Counted from the stretch's first letter, positions 1 to 7,567 are shown. The stretch is 27,222 bases of DNA from an uncultured Bacilli bacterium (GCA_944372275.1 CALVYO010000004.1:1-27222); one strand, 5' to 3'. The notes: generated by a model not told the origin, from the letters alone. Made by a program: numbers and translations.

Positions 1-759
1 TCTTTAGCCCAACAATTTTTAGATAAAAATAATATAAATGTTTCAATAAAAGAATTAATCGCAAATGGTAATATAATATTTAAAAAAATAGATGATAGAA
101 CTACTAAAAGCAAAGATGGAATTTCATATTATGATAAAGATAATAAAAGAGTAATCGAAATTTATTTAAATAATAATGTTATTGATAGTTGTATTTTAAT
201 TCATGAAATTATGCATTATTTAAATCAACCTGAAAGTAAAAGAAATTTTGTAAGTGATTTATTAACAGAATCTTTATCTTATGGTATGGAGTTTATATAC
301 ATTGAAGAATTAAAACAAATTAAATATGGTAATGATTTAAGTATGTTTATGAAATTTGGGACACCTACAATTTTAAAATATATGGATAAAGTATATTATT
401 GTTATAAGTTAATTTTAATATATAAAAAAGAAAAAGATATAAGTTTAGAAGCATATAGTAAAATTTTTTAAGATAACAATTATGAAAAAACAATTGATTA
501 TTTTGAAGAATATGTTAAAGGACATAATTTAGTTGTTAGGGATACTTGGAATGTTATAGGATTTCCTATTGCAATTTATATATTAGAAACATACAAAAAA
601 GATAGTAGTATTATAAAAAAATTAATGAAATATAACGATGCAATAAATGAAAAAAGTTATCAAGAATGTTTAGATATAATAGGATTAAATATTGAAACAG
701 AGTTTACGGATAAGGTTAAATTGTCAACTACTAGTTTTCTTAGTTCATTAACTAAATAA
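1..759 (+). pseudogene. Zinc metallopeptidase-like gene, interrupted by an in-frame stop; 5' end outside window
   Basis: One reading frame is open from base 1, meets TAA at 469-471, and continues in the same frame without another stop to TAA at 757-759. Upstream of the stop lies HEIMHYLNQP, a HExxH zinc-metalloprotease signature, followed about 20 residues later by LLTESLSYGME, where a Glu could be the third zinc ligand (gluzincin-like; inference). The 95 codons after the stop keep ordinary composition and look like the natural C-terminal part, so a single substitution probably broke the gene. A sequencing error or stop read-through would look the same. I do not recognise the family beyond the HExxH motif. 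The true start lies before the window. Confidence 0.6.
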
Positions 760-783
760 AATATAATAAAATATTAAAAGTTA

Positions 784-792
784 TGATATAAT
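784..792 (+). promoter_or_regulatory. Extended -10 promoter of proS
   Basis: TGATATAAT, an extended -10 (TGnTATAAT), lies just upstream of proS with no clear -35. Transcription would start near 799, giving a leader of about 14 nt that contains the Shine-Dalgarno GAGGTGA at 802-808. Confidence 0.6.
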
Positions 793-812
793 TAAATTGT
801 TGAGGTGAGATT

Positions 813-2495
813 ATGCGATTAAGTGAAAATTTTTTCTATACATTTAGAGAAGATGTTAAAGACGAAGAAACAGTAAGTGGCAATTTATTAGTTAAAAGTG
901 GAATGGTAAAAAAAATAGGTAATGGAATTTATATGTATATGCCACTTGGATTAAAAGTGTTAAAAAATATTGAAAATATTATTAGAGAAGAAATGAATAA
1001 AGCAGGTGCTAATGAATTATTGATGCCTAATTTATTGCCTGAAGATGTATATATAAATAGCGGTAGAAGAGATAATTTTGGTCATGATATGTTTAATTTA
1101 AAAGATCGATATAATAGAAGTTTGGTGTTAGGTCCAACGCACGAAGAATTTTTTGTTGAAGCAGCTAGAATGAAAATTAAATCATATAAAGATATGCCTT
1201 TTAATTTATATCAAATAGGTAATAAATATCGTGATGAACCAAGACCTAGATATGGGTTAATAAGAGTAAGAGAATTTTTTATGAAAGATGCTTATAGTTT
1301 TGATACATCGTTAGATAATTTAAATAAATCATATATGAAAATGTTTAATGCTTATAAAAATATCTTTGATAGAATTGGTATTGATTATCGTATTGTAACG
1401 GCTGATACTGGTGTTATGGGTGGATTGTTAAGTGAAGAATTTCAAGCAGTAACCGATATTGGTGAAGATATATTAGTTTTATGTGATTGTGGTTATGCTT
1501 CTAACATTGAAGTAAGTGAATGTGTAATAAATAAAGCAAAAGCAGAAAAATATAAAGAAAAAGAATTAGTTCATACACCAAATGCCAAAACAATAGAAGA
1601 AATATCTAAATATTTAAAAGAAGACGAAGATAAATTTGTTAAAACATTAATTTATAAAGTTGATGGTGTTTTATATGCTTGTTTAGTTAGTGGTGATAGA
1701 GAAATTAACGAAACAAAATTAAGAAAATTATTAAATGGTAAAACTATCGAACTAGCGTCTTTTGAAGAAGTTGAAAAAGTAACTCACGCTAAAGTAGGAT
1801 TTGCAGGTCCAATTGGATTAGATATTAAAATAGTAATTGATAATGATATATTATATAAATATAACTATATAGTTGGGGCTAATAAAACAGACTACCACTA
1901 TAAAAATGTAAATACATCAGACTTCATATATGATTATGTTGGCGATATTAAAAATGTTAAAGAATTTGATAGATGTCCAAAATGTGGTAAAAAATTATAT
2001 TTTAAACACGGTATTGAAGTAGGTAATACATTTAAATTAGGTACTAAATATTCTAAATCATTAAATTTAAATTATTTGGATGAAAATAACGAATTAAAAC
2101 CAGTAGTAATGGGATGCTATGGTATTGGTTTAGGTAGAATAATTTCAGCATTAGTTGAACAAAAAAACGATGAACATGGTATTATTTGGCCTACTAATAT
2201 CGCGCCTTATAAAGTAGCAATTGTATTAATCGATAAAAAAGATGACATTCAAAAATCGATTGCTAATGCAATTTATAATAATTTAAATAAAAATAACATT
2301 GAAACTATACTAGATGATCGCGATGAACGAGCAGGGGTAAAATTTAACGATATGGATTTAATTGGTATACCATATCGAATCACAGTTGGTAAAAAAACAA
2401 AAGATAATTTAGTAGAATTAAAAATAAGAGAAACAAATCAAGTATTTGATGTTCACGTAAATGATATTGTTTCAAAAATTGATGAATTAATTTAA
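813..2495 (+). CDS. proS: Prolyl-tRNA synthetase, bacterial type with INS editing domain
   Basis: Charges tRNA-Pro with proline in the cytoplasm. The 560 residues follow the bacterial ProRS plan. The class II catalytic core has GPTHEEFF at about 107-114, motif 2 with NKYRDEPRPRYG at about 137-148, and motif 3 GCYGIGLGR at about 434-442. The insertion (INS/YbaK-like) editing domain spans about 225-390 and carries VKTLIYKVDG, the region of the conserved editing lysine. A C-terminal anticodon-binding domain follows from about 460. The ATG is preceded by GAGGTGA with a 4-nt gap. It stands alone behind its own extended -10. Length is typical (about 565-570 residues), and nothing key is missing. 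Confidence 0.97.
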   Translation: MRLSENFFYTFREDVKDEETVSGNLLVKSGMVKKIGNGIYMYMPLGLKVLKNIENIIREEMNKAGANELLMPNLLPEDVYINSGRRDNFGHDMFNLKDRYNRSLVLGPTHEEFFVEAARMKIKSYKDMPFNLYQIGNKYRDEPRPRYGLIRVREFFMKDAYSFDTSLDNLNKSYMKMFNAYKNIFDRIGIDYRIVTADTGVMGGLLSEEFQAVTDIGEDILVLCDCGYASNIEVSECVINKAKAEKYKEKELVHTPNAKTIEEISKYLKEDEDKFVKTLIYKVDGVLYACLVSGDREINETKLRKLLNGKTIELASFEEVEKVTHAKVGFAGPIGLDIKIVIDNDILYKYNYIVGANKTDYHYKNVNTSDFIYDYVGDIKNVKEFDRCPKCGKKLYFKHGIEVGNTFKLGTKYSKSLNLNYLDENNELKPVVMGCYGIGLGRIISALVEQKNDEHGIIWPTNIAPYKVAIVLIDKKDDIQKSIANAIYNNLNKNNIETILDDRDERAGVKFNDMDLIGIPYRITVGKKTKDNLVELKIRETNQVFDVHVNDIVSKIDELI

Positions 2496-2523
2496 TTCGA
2501 CAAAATATGACTGATTAATAGGA

Positions 2524-2529
2524 TATAAT
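2524..2529 (+). promoter_or_regulatory. -10 element of the SPOR-protein/radC operon
   Basis: A perfect TATAAT lies 15 nt before the start codon, with GGTGATG as ribosome binding site. No good -35 is seen at the normal distance, so strength is uncertain. Confidence 0.45.
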
Positions 2530-2544
2530 AAAATTGGTGATGAT

Positions 2545-2991
2545 ATGAAAAAGTATTTAACAACAATAATTATATCTATATTAGTCGGTTTTTTATTGTC
2601 TTATTATATGCTAAAAGAATATGAAAGTGTAAATATAATACCAGTATTTAATGTTAAAGAAACAGCCTATTTAGTCCAACAAGGAGTATATTCTAGTATG
2701 GAAAGTATGCAAGAAAATACTTCATCTTTGACTGATTATATTTATAGTGTAATCGATAATATGTATTATGTTTATATCGGTATTTCATTAGAAAGTGATA
2801 ATGTAAGCAAAATTCAAGATTATTATAAAAATAAAGGAATAAATACGATTATTAAAACAACAACCATTTCTGATAATGAATTGATAGATTCTTTAAGACA
2901 ATATGATATGTTATTACAAGGAACAGAAGAGGAAGAAGCTATTAAAGAAGTGATTAAACAAACATTAAGTAAATATAAAGAGGAGGGATAA
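2545..2991 (+). CDS. SpoIIB-like membrane protein with SPOR-type domain
   Basis: 148 residues: a short cytoplasmic start, one membrane helix at about 4-23, and an extracytoplasmic part. AYLVQQGVYSS and YYVYIGISLESDN with an intervening helix resemble the two half-repeats of a SPOR domain, which binds denuded septal glycan; this is a motif-level match. In Bacillus subtilis the SPOR protein SpoIIB, which helps septal remodelling at engulfment, is encoded as spoIIB-maf-radC. Here the gene directly precedes radC, without maf. The protein is much shorter than Bacillus SpoIIB (about 330 residues). The C-terminal tail is acidic and helical. Its last codons contain the radC ribosome binding site, so the two genes are translationally coupled. 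Confidence 0.6.
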   Translation: MKKYLTTIIISILVGFLLSYYMLKEYESVNIIPVFNVKETAYLVQQGVYSSMESMQENTSSLTDYIYSVIDNMYYVYIGISLESDNVSKIQDYYKNKGINTIIKTTTISDNELIDSLRQYDMLLQGTEEEEAIKEVIKQTLSKYKEEG

Positions 2992-2992
2992 T

Positions 2993-3664
2993 ATATTAAT
3001 TAAAGATATTCCAATAACGGAAAGACCACGTGAAAGATTAATTGATAATGGTGTTGAATATTTAAGTAATGAAGAATTACTAGCAATATTATTAAAATCT
3101 GGAACTAAGGACTTATCAGTTAAGGAATTAGCAAGCACTATATTAAAAGAAATTGATAATATTAATAATTTAAAAGATATAAATTATGAAAAATTAATTA
3201 AAATAAAAGGAATAGGTAAGGCTAAAGCGTGTGAAATATTAGCTAGTATTGAACTAGGTAAAAGGATAAATAAATTAAATAATATTAATCAAATTAAAAT
3301 ATGTTCATCAGAAAATATTTTTGAATATTATAAAAATAAATTGAGTGATAAATTACAAGAACATTTTTATTGTGTTTATTTAGATACTAAAAATAAAATT
3401 ATCAAAGATAAATTGTTGTTTATTGGAACAATTAACCAAAGTTTAGTTCATCCTAGAGAAGTATTTAAAGAAGCGTATTTATTAAGTGCATCGAGTATAA
3501 TTTGTGTACACAATCATCCATCTGGTAATGTTAATCCATCTAACAATGATATTGTTATTACTAAACAATTAAGAGAAGTTGGATTATTATTAGGTATTAA
3601 TGTATTAGATCATATCATAATTGGCAAAGATAAATATTATAGTTTTAATGATAATGGTATTTAA
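2993..3664 (+). CDS. radC: RadC/YsxA family JAMM protein, apparently with an AUA start
   Basis: A helix-hairpin-helix segment (KGIGKAKACEIL, about 73-84) precedes an MPN/JAMM domain with HNHPSGNVNPSNND, giving zinc ligands near H173, H175 and D186. The family resembles metal-dependent DNA-processing enzymes, but its role in DNA repair is unsettled. The full frame has no ATG, GTG or TTG before TTG at 3341, which would delete the first half. ATA at 2993 lies 5 nt after a perfect AGGAGGG (2981-2987) and gives (M)LIKDIPITERPRERL, the usual RadC beginning, at a normal length of 223 residues. I therefore place the start there. The frame from 2993 is open throughout. It follows the SpoIIB-like gene with a 1-nt gap. 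Confidence 0.88.
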   Translation: MLIKDIPITERPRERLIDNGVEYLSNEELLAILLKSGTKDLSVKELASTILKEIDNINNLKDINYEKLIKIKGIGKAKACEILASIELGKRINKLNNINQIKICSSENIFEYYKNKLSDKLQEHFYCVYLDTKNKIIKDKLLFIGTINQSLVHPREVFKEAYLLSASSIICVHNHPSGNVNPSNNDIVITKQLREVGLLLGINVLDHIIIGKDKYYSFNDNGI

Positions 3665-3679
3665 ATTTTAAATTAAATG

Positions 3680-3688
3680 TGCTATTAT
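3680..3688 (+). promoter_or_regulatory. Extended -10 promoter of the membrane-protein gene at 3705
   Basis: TGCTATTAT matches an extended -10 (TGnTATnnT) 17 nt before the start codon. An AGGTGG ribosome binding site follows. Confidence 0.4.
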
Positions 3689-3704
3689 TAGTATAGGTGG
3701 TAGG

Positions 3705-4307
3705 ATGAAAAAATGGATTATTTGTACCTTATTAGGAATATATGCTGGCTTATTTCCAGTACTATTAGTACTTTTATTTAGTCCTTTAATAACTAATATC
3801 GGAATAGAATTATTATTTTTAGGCATAATTATTTTAAATACTGGTATGGTAATTAAAATAGGATTAGATTATATTAGATATGGCGATAAAATTAGTCCTT
3901 TTAAAAAAGTAGAAAGACATACTTATAATGAAATGATTATTGCCGAATTATCAAAATTAAACACTTATCAAAAAACATTAATAGTTGAAAATAATTTAAT
4001 CGTAATTAATGAAGCAGGTGTTTTTGAATTTGTATGTTTAAATAAACAAGGTATTTTAAAAGGCGATATTAAAGATGAGTATTGGTTAATCAATAATAAA
4101 AAAATAAAAAATCCTTTTATTTTAAAAAATGGAGCCTTTAATTATATCATTTTAAATAGTAGATTGACTTTTAAAGTGTCAGGTGTATGGTTAACGACAA
4201 GAAGATTATTATATAATACAGTTGATAAAAGACTAAATAAAAAGATATATACCAAAGATAATATCGATAAATTATATTTAAAATTGTCAAATAGTGTAAA
4301 ATTATGA
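3705..4307 (+). CDS. Two-helix membrane protein with a NERD-like cytoplasmic domain
   Basis: 200 residues, not firmly recognised. Two membrane helices at about 5-30 and 33-55 form a hairpin. The C-terminal 120 residues have alternating strands: NNLIVINEAGVFEFVCL, then KGDIKDEYWLINN, then a C-terminal helix. The pattern recalls a NERD (nuclease-related) domain, where a strand ending in ExK carries catalysis; here the equivalent strand FEFVCLN lacks the Lys. If the fold is right the protein is probably not a nuclease. The gene has its own extended -10 and ends in TGA. The neighbours radC and rpoZ give no functional hint. Confidence 0.6.
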   Translation: MKKWIICTLLGIYAGLFPVLLVLLFSPLITNIGIELLFLGIIILNTGMVIKIGLDYIRYGDKISPFKKVERHTYNEMIIAELSKLNTYQKTLIVENNLIVINEAGVFEFVCLNKQGILKGDIKDEYWLINNKKIKNPFILKNGAFNYIILNSRLTFKVSGVWLTTRRLLYNTVDKRLNKKIYTKDNIDKLYLKLSNSVKL

Positions 4308-4315
4308 TATATTTG

Positions 4316-4344
4316 TTGTCAAATAAAAAAATCTGTTTTATTAT
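4316..4344 (+). promoter_or_regulatory. Sigma-A type promoter of rpoZ
   Basis: TTGTCA at 4316-4321 and TATTAT at 4339-4344 are 17 nt apart. The ribosome binding site AGGGAAGGTGAT follows before the ATG at 4366. Confidence 0.6.
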
Positions 4345-4365
4345 TAATATAGGGAAGGTGATTAG

Positions 4366-4560
4366 ATGATATATCCATCAATTGATAAATTATTAAATCA
4401 AGTAGGATCTAAGTATTTATTAGTAAATATAGTTTCTAAAAGAGCCCACGAAATAGAAAAAACAGAACATTTTCAATTAAAAGAAAATGAATATATTTCA
4501 AAAAAACCAATTGGAAGGGCATTAGAAGAAATCGCAAATAATAAGATTAAGATTCATTGA
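4366..4560 (+). CDS. rpoZ: RNA polymerase omega subunit
   Basis: 64 residues, typical of Firmicutes omega. The protein wraps the C-terminal tail of beta-prime and aids RNA polymerase assembly. MIYPSIDKLLNQVGSKYLLV is the standard omega beginning, KRAHEIE matches the conserved basic helix, and SKKPIGRALEEIANNKI is the conserved C-terminal block. In many Firmicutes rpoZ follows gmk; here it is a lone gene with its own promoter. It ends in TGA, one of the cases showing UGA is a stop in this genome. Confidence 0.93.
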   Translation: MIYPSIDKLLNQVGSKYLLVNIVSKRAHEIEKTEHFQLKENEYISKKPIGRALEEIANNKIKIH

Positions 4561-4590
4561 CATATGTTTACATTGTTAAAATAAAAAATA

Positions 4591-4620
4591 TTGACTAGAT
4601 AAAAGTCAATATATTATAAT
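4591..4620 (+). promoter_or_regulatory. Strong sigma-A promoter of the orphan RNA, overlapping an inverted repeat
   Basis: TTGACT at 4591-4596 and a perfect TATAAT at 4615-4620 are 18 nt apart; initiation is expected near 4627. An inverted repeat, ATTGACT at 4590-4596 and AGTCAAT at 4604-4610, covers the -35 and half the spacer. It could be an operator or the remains of an rpoZ terminator, which is otherwise not evident. Confidence 0.65.
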
Positions 4621-4626
4621 AAAAAT

Positions 4627-4764
4627 GAACTACTCCTTATAGGAATAGTTCGCATAAAAGAATAAAAAGGGGTTGGCTAGTGTGATACTAGCGCCAATTC
4701 GAATATTTCCGAATTGGTACTATATATACTAACTCAAAAGGATTGATTTTGTCAACCTTTTTTT
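4627..4764 (+). ncRNA. Orphan structured small RNA with possible switching terminator
   Basis: About 138 nt between a good promoter and an intrinsic terminator, with no credible coding frame. Hairpin 1: GAACTACTCC (4627-4636) with GGAATAGTTC (4642-4651), one mismatch, starting at the predicted first base. Hairpin 2: GCTAGT (4676-4681) with ACTAGC (4687-4692). Hairpin 3: CCAATTCG (4694-4701) with CGAATTGG (4710-4717), perfect. GGGTT (4670-4674) can pair with AACTC (4731-4735), closing a multibranch around hairpins 2 and 3. Alternatively the strand 4664-4675 can pair with 4753-4764, including GGTTG with CAACC, which would dissolve the terminator. I see no 6S, SRP, tmRNA or RNase P signature. 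It may be a trans-acting sRNA or a riboswitch-like control element. Confidence 0.6.
4736..4764 (+). terminator. Intrinsic terminator of the orphan RNA, perhaps bidirectional
   Basis: The stem is AAAGG with TTGA (one bulged A between) against TCAA and CCTTT, with a short T-rich loop, followed by a T-run at 4758-4764. Read in reverse it also offers a stem followed by TTTT, and could end sspI transcripts. Confidence 0.65.
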
Positions 4765-4803
4765 ATTAATTTAGTGAATTTTTTTTTATTAATTTAGTGA
4801 ATT
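4758..4803. repeat. Tandem 23-bp duplication at the 3' end of sspI
   Basis: Bases 4758-4780 and 4781-4803 are near-identical direct copies, each with a T-run followed by ATTAATTTAGTGAA. The second copy holds the last codons and stop of sspI; the first overlaps the T-run of the RNA terminator. It is probably a recent slippage duplication. Confidence 0.75.
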
Positions 4804-4995
4804 TTTTAGTGTATTTAGTATATATTCTTTACTATTTTCGTCACTATTATTCCACAATACTTCAAAAAATACACCTAAACCAGGTAATGTGATTTCTTCT
4901 TTTTCTTTAATAGATGATTCAATTGATGCCTTTATTTCATCTATTTTAGCATCTTTAAAATTACTTATAATATGTTTTCTTATATCAATATTCAT
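4789..4995 (-). CDS. sspI: Small acid-soluble spore protein SspI-like
   Basis: 68 residues, close to the 71 of Bacillus SspI, a minor spore-core protein made in the forespore. The beginning MNIDIRKHIISNF, the central LPGLGVFFEVLW and the end KEYILNTLKNSL match the SspI pattern; the LPGLGV(L/F)FE(V/L)(I/L)W block is the family signature. I chose ATG at 4995 because AAAGGA lies 9 nt upstream; an in-frame ATG at 5013 overlaps that site and would add six poorly fitting residues. No clean sigma-G promoter could be fixed upstream. It lies opposite the orphan RNA, whose read-through would be antisense to it. Confidence 0.85.
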   Translation of the reverse strand: MNIDIRKHIISNFKDAKIDEIKASIESSIKEKEEITLPGLGVFFEVLWNNSDENSKEYILNTLKNSLN

Positions 4996-5069
4996 ACATA
5001 TCAGTCCTTTCATTTTTATTTTGTTTAAAAAAGTACAAAATATGTATTTATTTTTTATTTAATTTATTA

Positions 5070-5075
5070 TATAAT
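5070..5075 (+). promoter_or_regulatory. -10 element of lemA
   Basis: A perfect TATAAT lies 20 nt before the lemA start, with no convincing -35. GGAGG at 5082-5086 is the ribosome binding site. Confidence 0.45.
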
Positions 5076-5095
5076 GTTAATGGAGGTTAAAGAGT

Positions 5096-5659
5096 ATGGA
5101 AGGATGGATGATTGCTTTAATCGTAATTGGTGCTATCGTATTATTAGTTTTATTGTTCCTTGGAACAACTTATAATAGTTTAGTTTCATTACGAAATAAA
5201 GTAAAAGATCAATGGTCACAAATTGATGTTTTACTTAAACGAAGAACTGATTTAATTCCTAATTTAGTTGAAACAGTAAAAGGTTATGCTAAACACGAAA
5301 GCGAAACTTTAGAAAATGTTATTGCCGCTAGAAATAGAGTAGTAGAAGCTAAAACAACTGAAGAAGAAATTAAAGCAGATGGCGAATTATCTAGAGCATT
5401 GGGTAGACTTATGGCTGTTGCTGAAGCTTATCCGGATTTAAAAGCTAATACTAATTTTTTAGATTTACAGGCTAATTTAAAAGAAACTGAAGATAAGATT
5501 CAATATGCTAGACAATTCTATAATGATGCGGTTCTTGTTTATAAAAACAAGTTAGAAATGTTCCCATCAAACATCGTTGCAGGTATTTTTGGTTTCAAAC
5601 CTGAAGCATTCTTTGAGGCTAGTGAAGCTGATAAAGAAGTACCAAAAGTACAATTTTAA
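5096..5659 (+). CDS. lemA: LemA family membrane protein
   Basis: 187 residues with one N-terminal membrane helix (about 5-25) and a long helical bundle outside the membrane. TTYNSLVSLRNKVKDQWSQI, LLKRRTDLIPNLVETVKGYA and ARNRVVEA are hallmark LemA segments, and the C-terminal FPSNIVAGIFGF is also typical. The molecular function is not established. LemA genes commonly precede genes for DUF2207 or TPM-domain membrane proteins, as here. A terminator-like hairpin separates the two genes, so lemA is probably the more abundant product. Confidence 0.93.
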   Translation: MEGWMIALIVIGAIVLLVLLFLGTTYNSLVSLRNKVKDQWSQIDVLLKRRTDLIPNLVETVKGYAKHESETLENVIAARNRVVEAKTTEEEIKADGELSRALGRLMAVAEAYPDLKANTNFLDLQANLKETEDKIQYARQFYNDAVLVYKNKLEMFPSNIVAGIFGFKPEAFFEASEADKEVPKVQF

Positions 5660-5685
5660 AAAGCTTACTATCGTAAGTTTTTTTT
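5660..5685 (+). terminator. Internal terminator/attenuator between lemA and the DUF2207 gene
   Basis: CTTAC at 5664-5668 pairs with GTAAG at 5673-5677, extended by flanking A/T pairs, and a run of eight T follows. The next ribosome binding site AGGAGG comes directly after, so partial termination would lower expression of the second gene. Confidence 0.65.
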
Positions 5686-5696
5686 AGGAGGTAATT

Positions 5697-7556
5697 ATGA
5701 AAAAAATATTATTATTATTATTTTTCTTCTTTATTCCTAAAGTTGAAGCCTATAATATTACTAATTATAAAATAGAAATGACTGTTTTAGAAAACGGGAA
5801 TATTAATGTCATCGAAATGTTTCAAATGAATGGCGATTATAATGGTTTTGAACGAAATATAAAATATCGTAATAATTATGATGGTTATCGAGGAGATTCA
5901 TTAATTGTATTTGATAAACAACTTTATAATAGTAGTGGTATAACATTGAATGAAGTGAGATCAATCGATTATAAAACAAATATTTCCAATATCGAAATTA
6001 TTCAATCTGGTGATTTATTTAAAGAATCACAAGATGCTACGAAAGGCGATTATGGTGTTTATAAATTAGAAAAAATTATTGATGGCGAAAGTATTAAAAT
6101 ATATAATTCATCGAAAATGAATAAAGATTTTTATATTGATTATACATTAAAAAATGTTGTTATTACTCATAATGACATATCAGAAATAATGTTTCCTATT
6201 TTTTATAATATGGATGAGGTAATCGATAATTTTGAACTTATTATAAATATTCCTAATAATAAAGATACATTAGAAATATGGACTCATGGTCATGATAATA
6301 ATGTTACAAAAATAAGCAATAATACAATAAAATTAAATATGACTAATATGGATACAAATGACTATTTTGATTTTAGATTAGTATTTGATAAAATTGAAAC
6401 TAATAAAGTATCAAATCAAGATGCTTTTTCAAAAATTGTTGAATTAGAAGATAATTTAAATATCGATTTTAATGATAAAACTAATGCGGAATATGAACAA
6501 TTAAAAGAAGCAGCATATGAAGCAGTAAATAAAGTTGAAAACACTTTAAATATTAACGATTATAATAATGCTTATGAAATAGTTAATTCGTTAAATGATA
6601 AAGATGAATTAAAAACACAATTATTAGTAAAACTTATGAATGTCGAACCTAAAATTGATCGAAAAAACGATATTATAAAAGTTGTTTTAACCAGTATTTT
6701 AACAATTTGGATAATTGGAAATGTCATAATTTTGTATAATATTTATAAAAAATATAATAAAAAAACAATAAAATACAAATATTATGATGAAATACCAAAT
6801 GATTATAATCCTACTATTGTAGGTTATCTAATGCACAAAAAAATAACTAATGATGATTTAGTGGCTTCAATATTATATTTAATAGATAAAAAAGTAATTA
6901 TTTTTGAAAAAAACAAAAGTGATTACATATTAAAAAAAGGTAAATACAAGGAAATATTACCAAGTGAAGAATGGTTATTAAAATTATTGTTTGATGATAA
7001 AAAAGAAATAAGTTTAATTAATTTTGAACATAAGGCTAAAAATTATGAAGAGTTTCTAAATTTATATTCTAATTGGCTTAATGTCGCAACAAACGAAGCA
7101 GAAGATAGAGAATTTTTTTATGACGCTTTTTCAATTAAATTAATTGGCATTATTTATTCATTAATTGGAATGATAATAAGTTTATTTTTAATTGGTAAAG
7201 ATACTTATTATTCATCATTAATTGTATTATTTACTTCTATTATTTCGCTTGTTTATTATATTAATTTTTATAAAAGAACTTCCTTAGGTTGTATAGAATA
7301 TTCTAAATGGAATGGTTTTAAAAGATATATGGAAAAATTTTATACTTTTAATCTTGAAGATTTACCAAAAGATATGAATAAGTATATAATTTATTCAATT
7401 AGTTTAGATTGTGATTATAATTTAAGTCGTGTCGTTAAAATAGATGATTATATTTATGATTTATATGATTCGATAATTTATACTATTAATACGGCATATT
7501 TAACAAAAAAAAATATGCATACAAAATATTCTTCTATAAATAAAAACAAACTTTAA
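5697..7556 (+). CDS. DUF2207-type multi-domain membrane protein
   Basis: 619 residues. A signal peptide (MKKILLLLFFFFIPKVEA) leads an extracellular DUF2207 domain; YKIEMTVLENGNINVIEMF followed by FERNIKYRN is the typical opening. A membrane helix is at about 327-348. Then comes the cytoplasmic YYDEIPNDYNPTIVGYL segment, with a winged-helix-like part (LVASILYLIDKKVIIFEKN) common in this family. Two more helices lie at about 480-520. Function is unknown; genes of this kind regularly sit beside lemA, suggesting a common envelope role. The family's Gly/Ser-rich tail is absent. The stop overlaps the terminator hairpin shared with the converging gene. Confidence 0.85.
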   Translation: MKKILLLLFFFFIPKVEAYNITNYKIEMTVLENGNINVIEMFQMNGDYNGFERNIKYRNNYDGYRGDSLIVFDKQLYNSSGITLNEVRSIDYKTNISNIEIIQSGDLFKESQDATKGDYGVYKLEKIIDGESIKIYNSSKMNKDFYIDYTLKNVVITHNDISEIMFPIFYNMDEVIDNFELIINIPNNKDTLEIWTHGHDNNVTKISNNTIKLNMTNMDTNDYFDFRLVFDKIETNKVSNQDAFSKIVELEDNLNIDFNDKTNAEYEQLKEAAYEAVNKVENTLNINDYNNAYEIVNSLNDKDELKTQLLVKLMNVEPKIDRKNDIIKVVLTSILTIWIIGNVIILYNIYKKYNKKTIKYKYYDEIPNDYNPTIVGYLMHKKITNDDLVASILYLIDKKVIIFEKNKSDYILKKGKYKEILPSEEWLLKLLFDDKKEISLINFEHKAKNYEEFLNLYSNWLNVATNEAEDREFFYDAFSIKLIGIIYSLIGMIISLFLIGKDTYYSSLIVLFTSIISLVYYINFYKRTSLGCIEYSKWNGFKRYMEKFYTFNLEDLPKDMNKYIIYSISLDCDYNLSRVVKIDDYIYDLYDSIIYTINTAYLTKKNMHTKYSSINKNKL

Positions 7557-7567
7557 CGTTTGTTTTT
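7544..7567. terminator. Bidirectional terminator between convergent genes
   Basis: AAACAAAC (7544-7551) and GTTTGTTT (7558-7565) form an 8-bp stem with a 6-nt loop, A-rich on the left and T-rich on the right, so it can work both ways. It overlaps the DUF2207 stop codon. Confidence 0.75.

Noticed and set aside
3341..3664. radC as a short 107-codon gene starting at TTG 3341
   Set aside because: The frame upstream is open and encodes the helix-hairpin-helix and family N-terminus behind a perfect ribosome binding site.
4305..4560. Mycoplasma-type code (UGA = Trp)
   Set aside because: TGA ends the genes at 4307 and 4560 exactly where the proteins should end, and Trp is TGG.
4627..4764. Orphan RNA as 6S, SRP, tmRNA or RNase P RNA
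   Set aside because: Length and hairpin layout do not fit, and the SRP apical loop, tmRNA tag frame and RNase P core are not seen.
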